Origin: Panax quinquefolius
Taxonomy: Eukaryota > Streptophyta > Magnoliopsida > Apiales > Araliaceae
Reading direction: 5' to 3'
Assembly (NCBI GenBank): GCA_020205615.1
Contig: CM035160.1
Location: 118,890,556-118,954,555 of the forward strand
DNA length: 64,000 nucleotides
The notes beneath the pieces were generated by a model. The model was not told where the DNA came from and searched no databases. It saw only the letters and a list, made by a program, of their open reading frames with translations. Position 1 is the first letter of the stretch, and every line of letters begins with the position of its first letter. Below, piece after piece: positions 21,772 through 35,319 of the stretch. Both the position numbers and the translations under genes were made by a program.

Positions 21772-23664
21772 TGTTAGGTTTGTAATATTCAAGAACGCAA
21801 TTAAATTGCAAAAAAAAAGTGCGGAAGCGTGTAAAAATCAGAGTTTAAAAATTATACAAACCATATACCCGGATCACCCTTTATGCACAATTATTAATTA
21901 AACGAAAAGATAAAGAATAAATCATACCCTTGAAGATCGAGCTTCCTCAGGTACAAGTTCACCTCCAAATCCTTTTAGCGTTCAATCTTGAATCCACGGG
22001 TTTGGTTCCTTCCTTTGATCAACGTTAGCCACCCAAATGTTTGGCCTCTGAGGTGATCCACCAAGGAAGAAGAAAATTCAAGAAGATGGTGTTTGGCTCA
22101 AACCCTAGTTTTCTATCTCTATAGAAAAGGCGTACTCTCCCAACAATTGGAATTATATAAGTATGTTGAAAAAAGTCAACAACCCATATCATCCATAATA
22201 AGACTCCTCTTATTTATAGATGTGGGCAACCCACCTTAACAATTAAGGAATTGGGTTTTATTTAATTAATTAAATTCTTTTAATTAATTAAGCTCCCTAA
22301 TCTTATTAGGGATAATTAATTAAACTCCTTTAACTAATTTTCCTCTCCTAATCCTATTAGGAATAAATGAGAGTACTTATATTAAATTAATTCCTAAACT
22401 CTTTTAGAAATTAAAATAATAATAATTGTAATAATATTAATAAGACTCCTCTTATTAATTTATATTTAATATTTCTAAAATATTAAATAATAAATATTAA
22501 GCTATTTAATTTATTCTATCACCATAGATTAAATTAAATATACTTAACATATTATTACGATTATGCCATTAACTTCTTAAATAATTATTCTTCCTTTTTA
22601 TGTGGTGTGACCCTTTAGGTTCTCCATATTAAACCCAGTTGTGAATAAATCAATTAGAACAATTCTAATCTTATTTAAATAAATAAATTAAACAATTAAT
22701 TTATTTAAATAATATTTATTCTACAATAGGGATAAGCCTCCCTAGCGATCAACGACTTTCCGGATAATATAGATTTCAACATTAATCATTAAAGAACCTT
22801 TGAGTAAATAGTTACCGTACAATTCAATCCTTCCACCATCTGATGTCCCAATTAAATATAAGACATGGAATTCTTTGTCAAGTCTTATTTTATTTAATTA
22901 TATGTATTTCGATCCTTAAATGCACAACTCCAAATAATGCAAATTAGAAACTCCTTTCTAATTTCATTACGCCTTAACCAAGGACTCTTTGGGTTGTCAT
23001 TTATCGAATCACATAGGACATTTCTCTTCTTTTATTAGAAGTGGTAGATTCTTTATTGATCATACATTATCTCCATGTACAACTTATTATACCCAAGCAT
23101 ACCCTTTGATATACCCTAAGGGTCTTAAGGAATAAGTCAAAGTATAACTCATCATACACAAGATACTATGATGATCTCAAGTCCAAGGATTACTTGTCTA
23201 CTATCACTACTGAGAATTCCTATTGACGAGCAAATAAAACTCCATTAGGTATTCCTTAGCGAGCCACGTTCGGTGAACTTATTCTCTAATAAGCACCTAC
23301 ATACTTGCTTTAGTGTCTCCACACAAATGATCATGAGATCAATCATCCTCATCCAATGAAAGCAAAGCAACGTATGTACCAATCTATCCGGGATTCACTA
23401 ATCCCCAATTTAGTAATCCAATGATTGGGAACTATTTTAGTTTTAAGCTTTCTAAGAATTTAGATCTCATTAGAATGATCATCATCATTATTCTAAAAGC
23501 ATTGCTTAAAACTATGGGTTTATCACATATTATAAAAAATAGATCATGTAGATAATTAAAAGCCTTTAATAAATTAATACTTTTTATTAATAAATGAATA
23601 AGATTGTTACAAAGTATATGCTTTATCATCAAACATGATTGGCTTGTGTGCATACTTACTTTCA
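21772..23664 (-). repeat. Copia LTR 1 (3' LTR of the left unit)
   Basis: Plus-strand reading starts TGTTAGGTTTGTAATATTC at 21772 and ends just before the polypurine tract (23665). About 1.9 kb, very AT-rich between 22250 and 22720. Small indels distinguish it from the LTRs at 29146 and 36521. Confidence 0.88.
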
Positions 23665-23675
23665 ATCTCCCACTT
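23665..23675 (-). promoter_or_regulatory. Polypurine tract, left copia unit
   Basis: AAGTGGGAGAT on the minus strand, ending the coding region (…CTTTAGTGC-AAGTGGGAGATTG) and abutting the LTR. Confidence 0.75.
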
Positions 23676-23679
23676 GCAC

Positions 23680-26666
23680 TAAAGCCAATCGCCATGGGTA
23701 TCTCATACTCTTCTTCTCTAAAGTGACGATTATCCTGCTTTGTTGGATAAGCTTTAGTTAATGGATATGTAATGTTGTTCTTGAGAGTCCACTATCTCTA
23801 TAGTGATTTCCCATCTTTCAATGATTCTAATAATCAAATGAAAGTGCCACAACACATGTTTAGATCCAAGATGAGACTTAGGAACTATTCTAGTTACGTA
23901 ATGAACTTTTCATCCAAACAATCAACTTGCGACTTCATTTATAGCTATATACTTTGTCTTTATCACTAAACCGAAGAAACTCTTTCTTTGTTTGGAACCT
24001 TTCAATTCAACTTGCACCACTTGATTCAAGGTAACACTTTACCTTAAAGTGGATTTTACATCGTCTTGGTGCATCTCGAAAAAAACTTGAGTCATTAAGC
24101 CCTCTAGTTTTAATTTAGACCCACCATGAATATGATCACATCCTTAGTCTTTGGTTAAGCACTTTAAGATGTTTTCAGCGACTCACGAGTGAACTTCTCC
24201 ATAATATGGTGATCGACATCGGGTCTCGTATATTTCATTGCATACATGATATAGTCACTCATGCGACCTCTCTTTTTGAGAGTCTGTGGGGACTATTAAG
24301 AGATATACTCCATAGCTCATCGACATGAGACATCTCTTGGAGTTTGCCATGCTAAACGACTTTAGCATCAAATGAATATCGTTCCTTGGGTTAAGTCGAG
24401 CATCCTCTTAAATCTATCTATATAGATTTATATCCCCATTAAGATACTCTTCCCAAATCATTCATGGAGGAATGTTTAGACAACTTTATCTTTCTTGATT
24501 GTAGCATTAGTATGTCATTCCTTATCCGTAGTATATCAACATATAATATTAGGAATGTCACGGCGCTCCCCTTGTGACCCTTTTGTACACACTAGAACTC
24601 TTACCTTTCATATCATATGTAACTCTGGATCATCATCTTCTATGATGTGTACCTCATCATCATCATCCATGATGAATCCATACCTCCTAGGTATCTTGGT
24701 TACTATTCGATTTACGATTCGGTTTGTGGTACAATAGTCTATCTATAGGTTCCTCTTATTTGACTTATAGTGTTTTGTGGTTCTTGAACTCTTCAAGATC
24801 TATTATCCTCCCACTAGCCCTTGAATGATAAACACCTTTATCTTAGAAAAGGCGTGTTTTCGCAACAAACACCTTTTGCTAAGTAGGATTATAGAACATA
24901 TACCCTAAACTTACTTTAGGATGTCCCACAAATTTACACTTGTCAAATCTTGTCCCAAGCTTATCCTTTTGAAACCTTTTCACATAAGTTGGACAACCCC
25001 TTATCTTAACATACTTAAGATTAGGAATCCTCCCTGTCCATAACTTTTATGGAGTCTTGGGGCTGGATTTTGAGGTTACCTTTTTGTAGATATGTAGCCA
25101 TTTCTAGGACATAACCCTAGAAGGATCTCTGGAATGTCGGTAAAATCATTATGGACCGCACCATGTCCAACAAGGTACGAATTTTCCATTCAGATACATC
25201 AATCAATTATTACGTGTCGGGAGGTGTCCATTATGAAAAACCATTTGAGATGATCTAGAAACTTATTGCACAAGTATTTATTCCTTGATCTAATCAAAGA
25301 ATCTTAATACTTTGTCAATTTGTTTCATTTACAATTCTTTGAACTTTTCAAATAATTCACACTTGTATTTCAACAAATACATACATTCAACTCTTTGAAT
25401 GATCATCTCCTTTTCTTATACTAATTTGTTCAATATGCAAAATTATTTTCATGTAAGTCAAGTATACAAAATTTATTAAGTAATATTCGGTTCTATACAA
25501 AACATTATTATTATAAATAGAACAACAATTGTTCTTAATTATAATACCAAAGATTTCATTGTCCAACAATAAAATGGAAATAATATTTTTAACAAGAACT
25601 GGAATACAATAACAACTTATTGACTTAATAGATTTGCCCGTAGGCATTGCTAAACTATAAGTTTCTATGGCTAATGTAGCAACCTTTGCTACATTTCCCA
25701 CATATAGGATTACTTATATTTGTTTAGCTTTCTACTTCCTGCTGGTTCCTTCATAAATCTATATTTATGATAACCAAAGTCGGTATCCAATACCCAAGTA
25801 GAACCTTGACTTAAAGAAAAATTTATTTTAAATCATGAACAAAATTGTATTTATAACCGAAACTTCACTAAGCTTCTTTGGTTAGCCTCTGCAAGATGCT
25901 TCTCATGATTTCTTTCCGATGTCGGGCTTATTGCGGTGGAAGCAAACTCCTTTGCTATCCATATCGATTTTGTTCTTATTATCCTTTGTTTTTGCCTTTC
26001 TATTTACCTTCTTTGAATCGTTCTTCTTTTGAGAAAGATCCTTTGGCCCCTACCGGTAAGACTTGGTCTTTCTTGGTTGGAAAGTGACTCTCAACATTTT
26101 TCAACATGTTAAGCAAATCGGTAAAAGGCGATATCTAGCTTGTTCATATGAAAAATTCACAACAATTGTGAAAGGAGTCCGGGGTGAGTGCAAGATCAAA
26201 TCTTGGCTCAACTCTCCATCCATGACAAAACTTCGTTGTCCTAATTGATCAATCAAATTGATAATGTTAAGAACTTTTATCTATACTATAGTGCCATTGG
26301 CCATTCTAGATCGGAAGAGCTCCTTAGATATCGATATCTATCGGTCTTTTTCCTCACCATCAACTACTTGATGTGCGGGAATATAGTAGAAGCATCCATA
26401 GTTTCATCTTGTGGCTGAAGCTCGTTACTTTCGTGGATGCGAGCATGATGCATTGAGCCAATCATGCATCATCTTGCCACTTTCTAAAAGTAGCAATCTC
26501 TTCCTCGGAGGCATTATGCGCAACCATTGCGAGGATAGGCGTATTAAGGACATAAGATAGCTTTTTCACTATGAGAACTATTCTCAAATTCCTTAACCAA
26601 TCCGTTTAATTTGGTGCGGTTAATTTAGCATCTAATATGCTTCGCGATGATAGTAATTTTAGACAT
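23680..26666 (-). pseudogene. Copia gag-pol remnant, left unit
   Basis: Read on the minus strand. Gag begins near 26666, with SKELF-type core words best seen in the right unit. A degraded CCHC knuckle is near 25880-25960 (CFHRNKP, then H and R/C changes). Protease near 25770-25830 reads STWVLDTDFGYHK, where DTG has become DTD. The gag-pre-integrase block (25701-25387, open for 104 codons) reads VATLAIETYSLAMPTGKSIK and IIKNNCCSIYNNN. The integrase C half (WTPPDT..., RTLLDMVRS near 25175) and SH3-like region follow (to about 24840). A C-terminal scrap of RT has the YVDD box reduced to YVD near 24540, and RNase H runs 24330-23700. The integrase zinc domain with the first catalytic Asp and most of RT are missing. 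Cannot be autonomous. Confidence 0.82.
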
Positions 26667-26869
26667 TGTAAAATTACGTAAATGAATTTGTAATTAACAA
26701 CATTTTAACATACATTCTTTTATTAATTACCAAAATAAATTAGGTCTTGTTTTAAATTGGTATCTCCCACTATTTTCTTCAAACTATATTACCTCACTTA
26801 TATAGTTAAATAAAAATCTAATTAAAGATTTGCTAGTGAGAATAAGGATCCCATTTCAAATGTATATAG

Positions 26870-27163
26870 CCTTGTGGTGACACAACAAACTATATATAAA
26901 TAAATAGGTAGACAACTTTTGTCAATTACATCAACTATCAACTCCTTGTATTTTGCCTCTTAGATTATTTTGATCAGTGGTGGCACATCCAGAATCAAAA
27001 TTATCCAAGTTAAGTCCACCTAGCACTCCATATATTCAAAAAGAAAAATATCATCCTTGTGGTGACACAACAAAACAATATTGTTCAATTTTCTTTATAA
27101 GCATCAAATGTGATAAATTAACATCTTAAATACTTAATACTTGCCTTGTGGTGACACAACAAA
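26870..27163 (-). repeat. Three copies of a 20-bp hairpin motif in the copia leader, left unit
   Basis: TTTGTTGTGTCACCACAAGG (minus strand) occurs at 26870-26889, 27055-27074 and 27144-27163, without mismatch. Its core TTGTG-TCAC-CACAA can fold into a 5-bp stem with a 4-base loop. All three lie between the primer site and gag, in the untranslated leader of the genomic RNA. The right unit has the same three copies with nearly the same spacing. Confidence 0.85.
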
Positions 27164-27929
27164 CTCGTATTAAATATTTAATACTCTATTAATTTTATCA
27201 TGCTAGAAGGCGACGTTCGATATTCCAAATATCTTTGAACGCTTAGGACTTAATATAAAAATTGAGGGGTTTGTTATTAATTTGTCTCATCTTGTTTAAG
27301 CGGCATGCACATATATATATAAAATACGCGTCGTATTAATGAACATGCGAAGCATGTTTGTTTGCATAATATATAATATATATAGTATAAGCATGCACAT
27401 ATAGAAATCTATATTCTACGGATTGATTATGGACTTTTATTCTAGTTTGGTTCACTAGAGCCACCAAGTGAACCAAAAGGTCAAACCCCCAGGGGTGCGA
27501 GAAATAATATTTAAATATAACTATTACATTTAAACCCGGGCTCCATTACAAACGGGTCTTCAAGCGCTCCTTGCTCCTTGATCTCCAATTTTTCAAAATT
27601 AATTCTAACTATTCCTCCTACAAAAAACTATTTAAAATAAATAGAAACCTTGATCGTGATCGAGGGAAATACATAGGAGGAGAGATAGAATTTACATTAA
27701 GAAAAATTAGAGAAGGCGAGTCTGTGAGACCCCATTTAATAAAACCCATACATTCATGCATCCAACTAAAATAAAATCCAATCGCATTGGTCATAGTCCA
27801 TAATCAATCCCATTTATTATCATACACATCATCATATAGCATCAATAAATAACATTCATCTTATGAATAATAAACATTTAATATATATATTGATATCATT
27901 TAATGGGCAAATTTAGTTAGTATAAAATC

Positions 27930-28680
27930 TAATTTTGAATCAAAATAAACTCCTTTATTTTAATCCAAATTTAAATCAAAATAAAACTATTTTATTTTAA
28001 TTTATCCAATTTTGAATAAAATAAACTATTTTATTTTAATCAAAATCTTTAATCAAAATAAACTCCTTTATTTTAATTAATTATGGAATCCAATTCCATG
28101 TAAAAAAAATCTTTAATTAAAATAAACTCTTTTATTTTAATTAATTATGGAATCAATTCCATGTAAAAAAAAATAATTTTAATTAAAATAAACTCTTTTA
28201 TTTTAATTAATTATGAAATCCAATTCCATGTAAAAAAAAAAAATCTTTTATTAAAGGAAACACGGATTCTCTTTCCTATTCACAAATAAACTCCTTTATT
28301 TTGAATAATATGAAATCTTATTTCATATTTAAATAAACTCCTTTATTTAAGAAAATTGGATTTTCTTTCCTATTCACAAATAAACTCTTTTATTTTGAAT
28401 AATATGAAATCTTATTTCATATCTAAATAAACTCCTTTATTTAAGGAAAAATATAATCCAATTTCAACTCCAATTAGTTATCATGGAATCCAATTCCAAC
28501 TCTAATTAGTTAGCATGAAATTCTAATTTTAAAATTAAAATAAATCTTTTATTTTAATATTAAAATAAACCTTTTATTTTAAGATTAAAATAAACTTTTA
28601 TTTTAATTATAAAATTATTAAAATTAAATATAAACTATATATATTTATATTAAAATAAACTTTTATTTTAAAATTAAAAT
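27930..28680 (-). repeat. AT-rich array of TTAAAATAAA...TTTATTTTAA units in the copia leader
   Basis: At least fifteen imperfect units of about 22-60 bp, each pairing AAATAAACTCCT with TTTATTTTAA, so that every unit is nearly self-complementary. Interspersed are GGAATCNAATTCCAT palindromes. Repeated at 35320-36080 in the right unit. Non-coding. Confidence 0.8.
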
Positions 28681-28686
28681 AAACTT

Positions 28687-28688
<2 letters not shown>

Positions 28689-28778
<90 letters not shown>
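28689..28778. repeat. (AT)n microsatellite, left unit
   Basis: About 90 bp of nearly pure AT/TA dinucleotides, followed by T/A homopolymers of 20 or more bases at 28869-28895 and 29009-29031. The counterpart is at 36096-36188 with poly-T at 36382-36401. Lengths are likely unreliable in the assembly. Confidence 0.85.
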
Positions 28779-28783
<5 letters not shown>

Positions 28784-29131
28784 ATATATATTATTATATA
28801 TTCTTTAATTTCTTTATTTGTATTTAATTTGAATTAATATGCGTTCAAAATATATATCAAATGTATATATTATTTTTTTTTTTTTTTTTTTTTTTGTTTT
28901 ATATAATGTATTGTCATTTAATTGCCTTTTTATTAATTTTTCATGCAATACATAATCTTTCGATTTTAAAATAACCCTTTTTGTTGATATAAAAAAAATG
29001 CAAAAATTTTTTTTTTTTTTTTTTTTTTTTTTATAAATTTTATACAATAAAATTATGCCCAATTAAATTGTTCTAAACACATATCAATATACATATCAAA
29101 TTAAAACAATTAATAATTAGCATAAAGGTTT

Positions 29132-29143
29132 GGCTCGATGCCC
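29132..29143 (-). promoter_or_regulatory. Degraded primer binding site, left copia unit
   Basis: GGGCATCGAGCC on the minus strand next to the LTR end at 29146; an altered form of the TGGCATCAGAGCC site of the right unit. It would pair with initiator Met tRNA. Confidence 0.6.
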
Positions 29144-29145
29144 TT

Positions 29146-31025
29146 TGTTAGGTTTGTAATATTCATGAAACGCAATCAAATTGCAAAAAAAAAGTGCGAG
29201 CGTGTAAAAATCGAGTTTAAAAATTTACAAACCATATACGGATCACCCTTTATGCACAATTATTAATTAAGCGAAAAGATAAAGAATAAAATCATACCCT
29301 TGAAGATCGAGCTTCCTCGGTACAAGTTCACCTCCAAATCCTTTTCGTTCAACTTGAATCCACCGGTTTGGTTCCTTCCTTTGATCAACGTTAGCCACCC
29401 AAATGTTTGGCCTCTGGGGTGATCCACCAGGAAGAAGAAAATTCAAGAAGATGGTGTGTTTGGCTCAACCCTAGTTTTCTATCTCTATAGAAAAAGGGGT
29501 ACTCTCCCAACAATTGGAATTATGTCGTATGTTGAAAAAGTCAACAACCCATATCATCCATAATAAGACTCCTCTTATTTATAGATGTGGGCAACCCACC
29601 TTAACAATTAAGGAATTGGGTTTTATTTAATTAATTAAATTCTTTTAATTAATTAAGCTCCCTAATCTTATTAGGGATAATTAATTAAACTCCTTTAACT
29701 AATTTTCCCTCCTAATCCTATTAGGAATAAATGAGAGTACTTATATTAAATTAATTCCTAAACTCTTTTAGAAATTAAAATAATAATAATTGTAATAATA
29801 TTAATAAGACTCCTCTTATTAATTTATATTTAATATTTCTAAAATATTAAATAATAAATATTAAGCTATTTAATTTATTCTATCACCATAGATTAAATTA
29901 AATATACTTAACATATATTATTACGATTATGCCATTAACTTCTTAAATAATTATTCTTCCTTTTATGGTGTGACCCTTTAGGTTCTCCATATTAAACCGG
30001 TTGTGAATAAATCAATTAGAACAATTCTAATCTTATTTAAATAAATAAATTAAACAATTAATTTATTTAAATAAATAATATTTATTCTACAATAGGGATA
30101 AGCCTCCTAGCGATCAACGACTTTCCGGATAATATAGATTTCAACATTAATCATTAAAGAACCTTTGAGTAAATAGTTACAAATATGATTCAATCCTTCC
30201 ACCATCTGATGTCCCAATTAAATATAAGACATGGAATTCTTTGTCAAGTCTTATTTTATTTAATTATATGTATTTCGATCCTTAAATGCACAACTCAAAT
30301 AATGCAAATTAGAAACTCCTTTCTAATTTCATTACGCCTTAACCCGAGGACTCTTGGGTTGTCATTTATCGAATCACATAGGACATTTCTCTTCTTTTAT
30401 TAGAAGTGGTAGATTCTTTATTGATCATACATTATCTCCATGTACAACTTATTATACCCAAGCATACCCTTTGATATACCCTAAGGGTCTTAAGGAATAA
30501 GTCAAAGTATAACTCATCATACACAAGATACTATGATGATCTCAAGTCCAAGGATTACTTGTACTACTATCACTCTGAGAATTCCTATTGACGAAATAAT
30601 AAAACTCCATTAGGTATTCCTTAGCGAGCCACGTTCGATGAACTTATTCTCTAATAAGCACCTACATACTTGCTTTAGTGTCTCCACACAAATGATCATG
30701 AGATCAATCATCCTCATCCAATGAGCAAGACAACGTATGTACCAATCTATCCGGATTCACTAATCCCCAATTTAGTAATCCAATGATTGGGAACTATTTT
30801 AGTTTTAAGCTTTCTAAGAATTTAGATCTCATTAGAATGATCATCATCATTATTCTAAAAGCATTGCTTAAAACTATGGGTTTATCACATATTATAAAAT
30901 AGACATCATGTAGATAATTAAAAGCCTTTAATAAATTAATACTTTTTATTAATAAATGAATAAGATTGTTACAAAGTATATGCTTTATCATCAAACATGA
31001 TTGGCTTGTGTGCATACTACTTTCA
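29146..31025 (-). repeat. Copia LTR 2 (shared middle LTR)
   Basis: Same ends as LTR 1 (TGTTAGGTTTG at 29146; polypurine tract at 31026). It is the 3' LTR of the right unit and the 5' LTR of the left unit at once. Confidence 0.88.
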
Positions 31026-31036
31026 ATCTCCCACTT
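31026..31036 (-). promoter_or_regulatory. Polypurine tract, right copia unit
   Basis: AAGTGGGAGAT-type tract on the minus strand abutting LTR 2. Confidence 0.75.
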
Positions 31037-31039
31037 GCA

Positions 31040-34000
31040 CTAAAGCCAATCGTCATGGTATCTCATACTCTTCTTCTCTAAGTGGCGATTATCCTGTTTG
31101 TTGGATAAGCTTTAGTTAATGGATATGTAATGTTGTTCTTGAGAGTCCACTATCTACATAGTGATTTCCCATCTTTCATGATTCTAATAATCAAATGAAA
31201 GTGCCACAACACATGTTTAGATCCAAGATGAGACTTAGGAACTATTCCTAGTTACGTAATGAACTTTTAATCCAAACAATCAACTTGCGACTTCATTTAT
31301 AGCTATATACTTTGTCTTTATCACTAAACCAACAACTCTTTTTCTGTTTTGAACCTTTCAATTCAACTGCACTGCTGTTAAAGGTAACACTTTACCTTAA
31401 AGTGGATTTTACGTCGTCTTGGTGCATCGAAAAACTTGAGTCATTTAAGCCCTCTAGTTTTAATTTAGACCCACCATGAATATGATCACATCCTTAGTGC
31501 CGGTTAAGCACTTTAAGATGTTTTCAGCGACTCATAGTGAACTTCTCCAAATATGGTGATCGACATCGGTCTCGTATATTTCATTGCATACATGATTGTC
31601 ACTCATGCGACCTCTCTTTTTGAGAGTCTGTGGGGACTATTAAGAGATACACTCCATAGCTCATCGACATGAGACATCTCTTGGAGTTTGCCATGCTAAA
31701 CGACTTTAGCATCAAATGAATATCGTTCCTTGGGTTAAGTCGAGCATCCTCTTAAATCTATCTATATAGATTTATATCCCCAATTAAGATACTCTTCCCA
31801 AACCATTCATGGAGGAATGTTTAGACAACTTTATCTTTCTTGATTGTAGCATTGGTATGTCATTCCTTATCCGTAGTATATCAACATATAATATTAGGAA
31901 TGTCACGGCGCTCCTTGCCCTTTTGTACACACTTTCATTCCTTTTTGTACACACTAGAACTCTTACCTCATCATGTATGTAACTTTCGGATCATCATCTT
32001 CTATGATGTGTGTACCTCATCATCATCATCATCTTCTATGAATCCATATCCTCCTAGGTATCTTGATATCTTGGTACTATTCAGATTCTGATTGGTTGTG
32101 TGTACAATAGAATACATCTATAGGTTCCTCTTATTTGACTTATAGTGTTTTGTGGTTCTTGAACTCTTCAAGATCTATTATCCTCCCACTAGCCCCTTCA
32201 ATGATAAACACCTTTATCTTAGAAAGCGGCGTGTTTACATAACAAACACCTTTTGCTAAGTAGGATTATAGAACATATACCTAAACTTACTTTAGGATGT
32301 CCCACAAATCTACACTTGTCAAATCTTGTCCCAAGCTTATCCTTTGAAACCTTTTCACATAAGTTGGACAACAACCCCTTATCTTAACATACTTAAGATT
32401 AGGAATCCTCCTGTCCATAACTTTTATGGAGTCTTGGGGCGGATTTTGAGGTTACCTTTTTGTAGATATGTAGCCATTTCTAGGACATGATCCTAGAAGG
32501 ATCTTTGGAATGTCGGTAAAATCATTATGGACCGCACCATGTCCAACAAGGTACGATTTTCCATTCGATATACATCAATCAATTATTACGTATCGGGGAT
32601 GTGTCCATTATGAGAAAACCATTTGAGATGATCTAGAAACTTATTGCACAAGTATTTATTCCTTGATCTAATCAAAGAATCTTAATACTTTGTCAATTTG
32701 TTTCATTTCTTACGAATTCTTTGAACCTTTCAAATAATTCACACTTGTATTCAACAAATACATACATTCAACTCTTTGAATGATCATCTCCTTTTCTTAT
32801 ACTAATTTGTTCAATATGCAAAATTATTTTCATGTAAATCAGTATACAAAATTTATTAAGTAATATTCCGGTTCTATACAAAACATTATTATTATAAATA
32901 GAACAACAATTGTTCTTAATTATAATACCAAAGATTTCATTGTCCAACAATAAAATGGAAATAATATTTTTAACAAGAACTGGAATACAATAACAACTTA
33001 TTGACTTAATAGATTTGCCCGTAGGCATTGCTAAACTATAAGTTTCTATGGCTAATGCAGCAACCTTTGCTTCATTTTCCACATATAGGATTACTTATAT
33101 TTGTTTAGCTTTCTACTTACCTTTGGTCCTTCATAAATCTATATTTATGATAACCAAAATCGGTATCCAATACCCAAGTAGAACCTTGACTTAAAGAAAA
33201 ATTTATTTTAAATCATGAACAAAAAATTGTATTTATGTAACCAAAACTTCACTAAGCTTCTTTGGTTAGCCTCTGCAAGATGCTTCTCATGATTTCTTTC
33301 CGGTGTCGAGGCTTATTGCGGTGGAAGCAAACTCCTTTGCTATCCATGTCGATTTTGTTCTTATTATCCTTTGTTTTTGCTTTTTCTATTTACCTTCTTT
33401 GAATCGTTCTTCTTTTGAGAAGATCCTTTGGCCCCTACCAGTAAGACTTGATCTTTCTTGGTTGGAAAGTGACTCTCAACATTTTTCAACATGTTAAGCA
33501 AATCAGCGAGGCTGATATCTAGCTTGTTCATATGAAAAATTCACAACAATTGTGAAAGGAGTCCGGGAGTGAGTGCAAGATCAAATCTTGGCTCAACTCT
33601 CCATCCATGACAAAACTCGTTGTTCTAATTGATCAATCAAATTGATTATGTTAAGAACTTTTGTCTGTACTATAGTGCCATTGGCCATTCTAGATCGGAA
33701 GAGCTCCTTAGATATCTGATATCTATCAGTCCTACTTTCCTCACCATCAACTACTTGATGTGCGGGAATATAGTAGAAAGCATCCATAGTTTCATCTTGT
33801 GGCGAAGCTCGTTACTTTCGTGGATCTGAGCATGATGCATTGAGCCAATCATGCATCATCTTGCCACTTTCTAAAAGTAGCAATCTCTTCCTCGGAGGCA
33901 TTATGCGCAACCATTGCGAGGATATAGCGTATTAAGGACATAAGATAGCTTTTAAACTATGAGAACTATTCTCAAATTCCTTAACCAATCCGTTTAATTT

Positions 34001-34057
34001 GATTACGGTTAATTTAGCATCTAATATGCTTCACGATGATAGTAATTTTTTAGACAT
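31040..34057 (-). pseudogene. Copia gag-pol remnant, right unit
   Basis: Near-copy of the 23680-26666 remnant with the same missing blocks. Gag is clearer here: 33787-33593 reads GEESRTDRYQISKELFRSRM then ANGTIVQTKVLNIINLIDQL, a typical copia gag core. Protease again has VLDT followed by D rather than G. The pre-integrase block is open for 104 codons (33082-32768, ending ...GDDHSKS). RT again survives only near the YVDD box, and RNase H is broken. The shared deletions and shared altered protease show that both units descend from one defective copy. Confidence 0.82.
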
Positions 34058-34260
34058 TGTAAAATTACGTAAATGAATTTGTAATTAACAACATTTTAAC
34101 ATACATTCTTTTATTAATTACCAAAATAAATTAGGTCTTGTTTTAAATTGGTATCTCCCACTATTTTCTTCAAACTATATTACCCTCACTTATATAGTTA
34201 AACAAAATCTAATTAAAGATTTGCTAGTGAGAATAAGGATCCCATTTCAAATGTATATAG

Positions 34261-34555
34261 CCTTGTGGTGACACAACAAACTATATATAAATAAATAGGT
34301 AGACAACTTTTGTCAATTACATCAACTATCAACTCCTTGTATTTTGCCTCTTAGATTATTTTGATCAGTGGTGGCACATCCAGAATCAAAATTATCCAAG
34401 TTAAGTCCAACCTAGCACTCCATATATTCAAAAAGAAAAATATCATCCTTGTGGTGACACAACAAAACAATATTGTTCAATTTTCTTTATAAGCATCAAA
34501 TGTGATAAATTAACATCTTAAATACTTAATACTTGCCTTGTGGTGACACAACAAA
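34261..34555 (-). repeat. Three copies of the 20-bp hairpin motif, right unit
   Basis: The motif seen at 26870 recurs at 34261-34280, 34447-34466 and 34536-34555. Spacings of 186 and 89 bp compare with 185 and 89 bp in the left unit, while surrounding bases show indels. Confidence 0.85.
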
Positions 34556-35319
34556 CTCATATTAAATATTTAATACTCTATTAATTTTATCATGCTAGAA
34601 AGCGACGTTCGATATTCCAAATATCTTTGAGCGCTTAGGACTTAATATAAAAAATTGAGGGGTTTGTTATTAATTTGTCTCATCTTGTTTAAGCGTACAT
34701 GCATTATATATATATATATATAATACGCGTCATATTAATGAACATCTGAAGCATGTTTGCATAATATATAATATATATAGTATAAGCATGCACATATAGA
34801 ATACTATATTCTACCTGGATTGATTATGGACTTTTATTCTAGTTTGGTTCACTAGAGCCACCAAGTGAACCAAAAGGTCAAACCCCCCAAGGGGTGCAAG
34901 AAATAATATTTAAATATAACTATTACATTTAAACTGGGCTCCATTACAAAGCGGGTCTTCAAGCGCTCCTTGCTCCTTGATCTCCAATTTTTCAAAATTA
35001 ATTCTAACTATTCCTATTACAAAACTATTTTAAAATAAATAGAAACCTTGATCGTGATCGAGGGAAGTACATAGGAGGAAGATAGAATTTACATTAAGAA
35101 AAAATTAGAGAAGGCGAGTCTGCAGAGACCCCATTTAATAAAACCCATACATTCATGCATCCAACTAAAATAAAATCCAATCACATTGGTCAATAGTCCA
35201 TAATCAATCCCATTTATTATCATACACATCATCATATGCATCGATAAATAACATTCATCTTATGAATAATAAACATTTAATATATATATTGATATCATTT
35301 AATGGGCAAATTTAGTTAG

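Noticed and set aside
21750..21775. TTGGGGTCT next to the copia array as a hint of an inverted LTR-A start split by the copia insertion
   Set aside because: Only nine bases match and the other flank (38414) has LTR-A in the opposite orientation.
28814..29062. 82-codon lysine-rich ORF
   Set aside because: Produced by poly-T/poly-A homopolymers in the copia leader.
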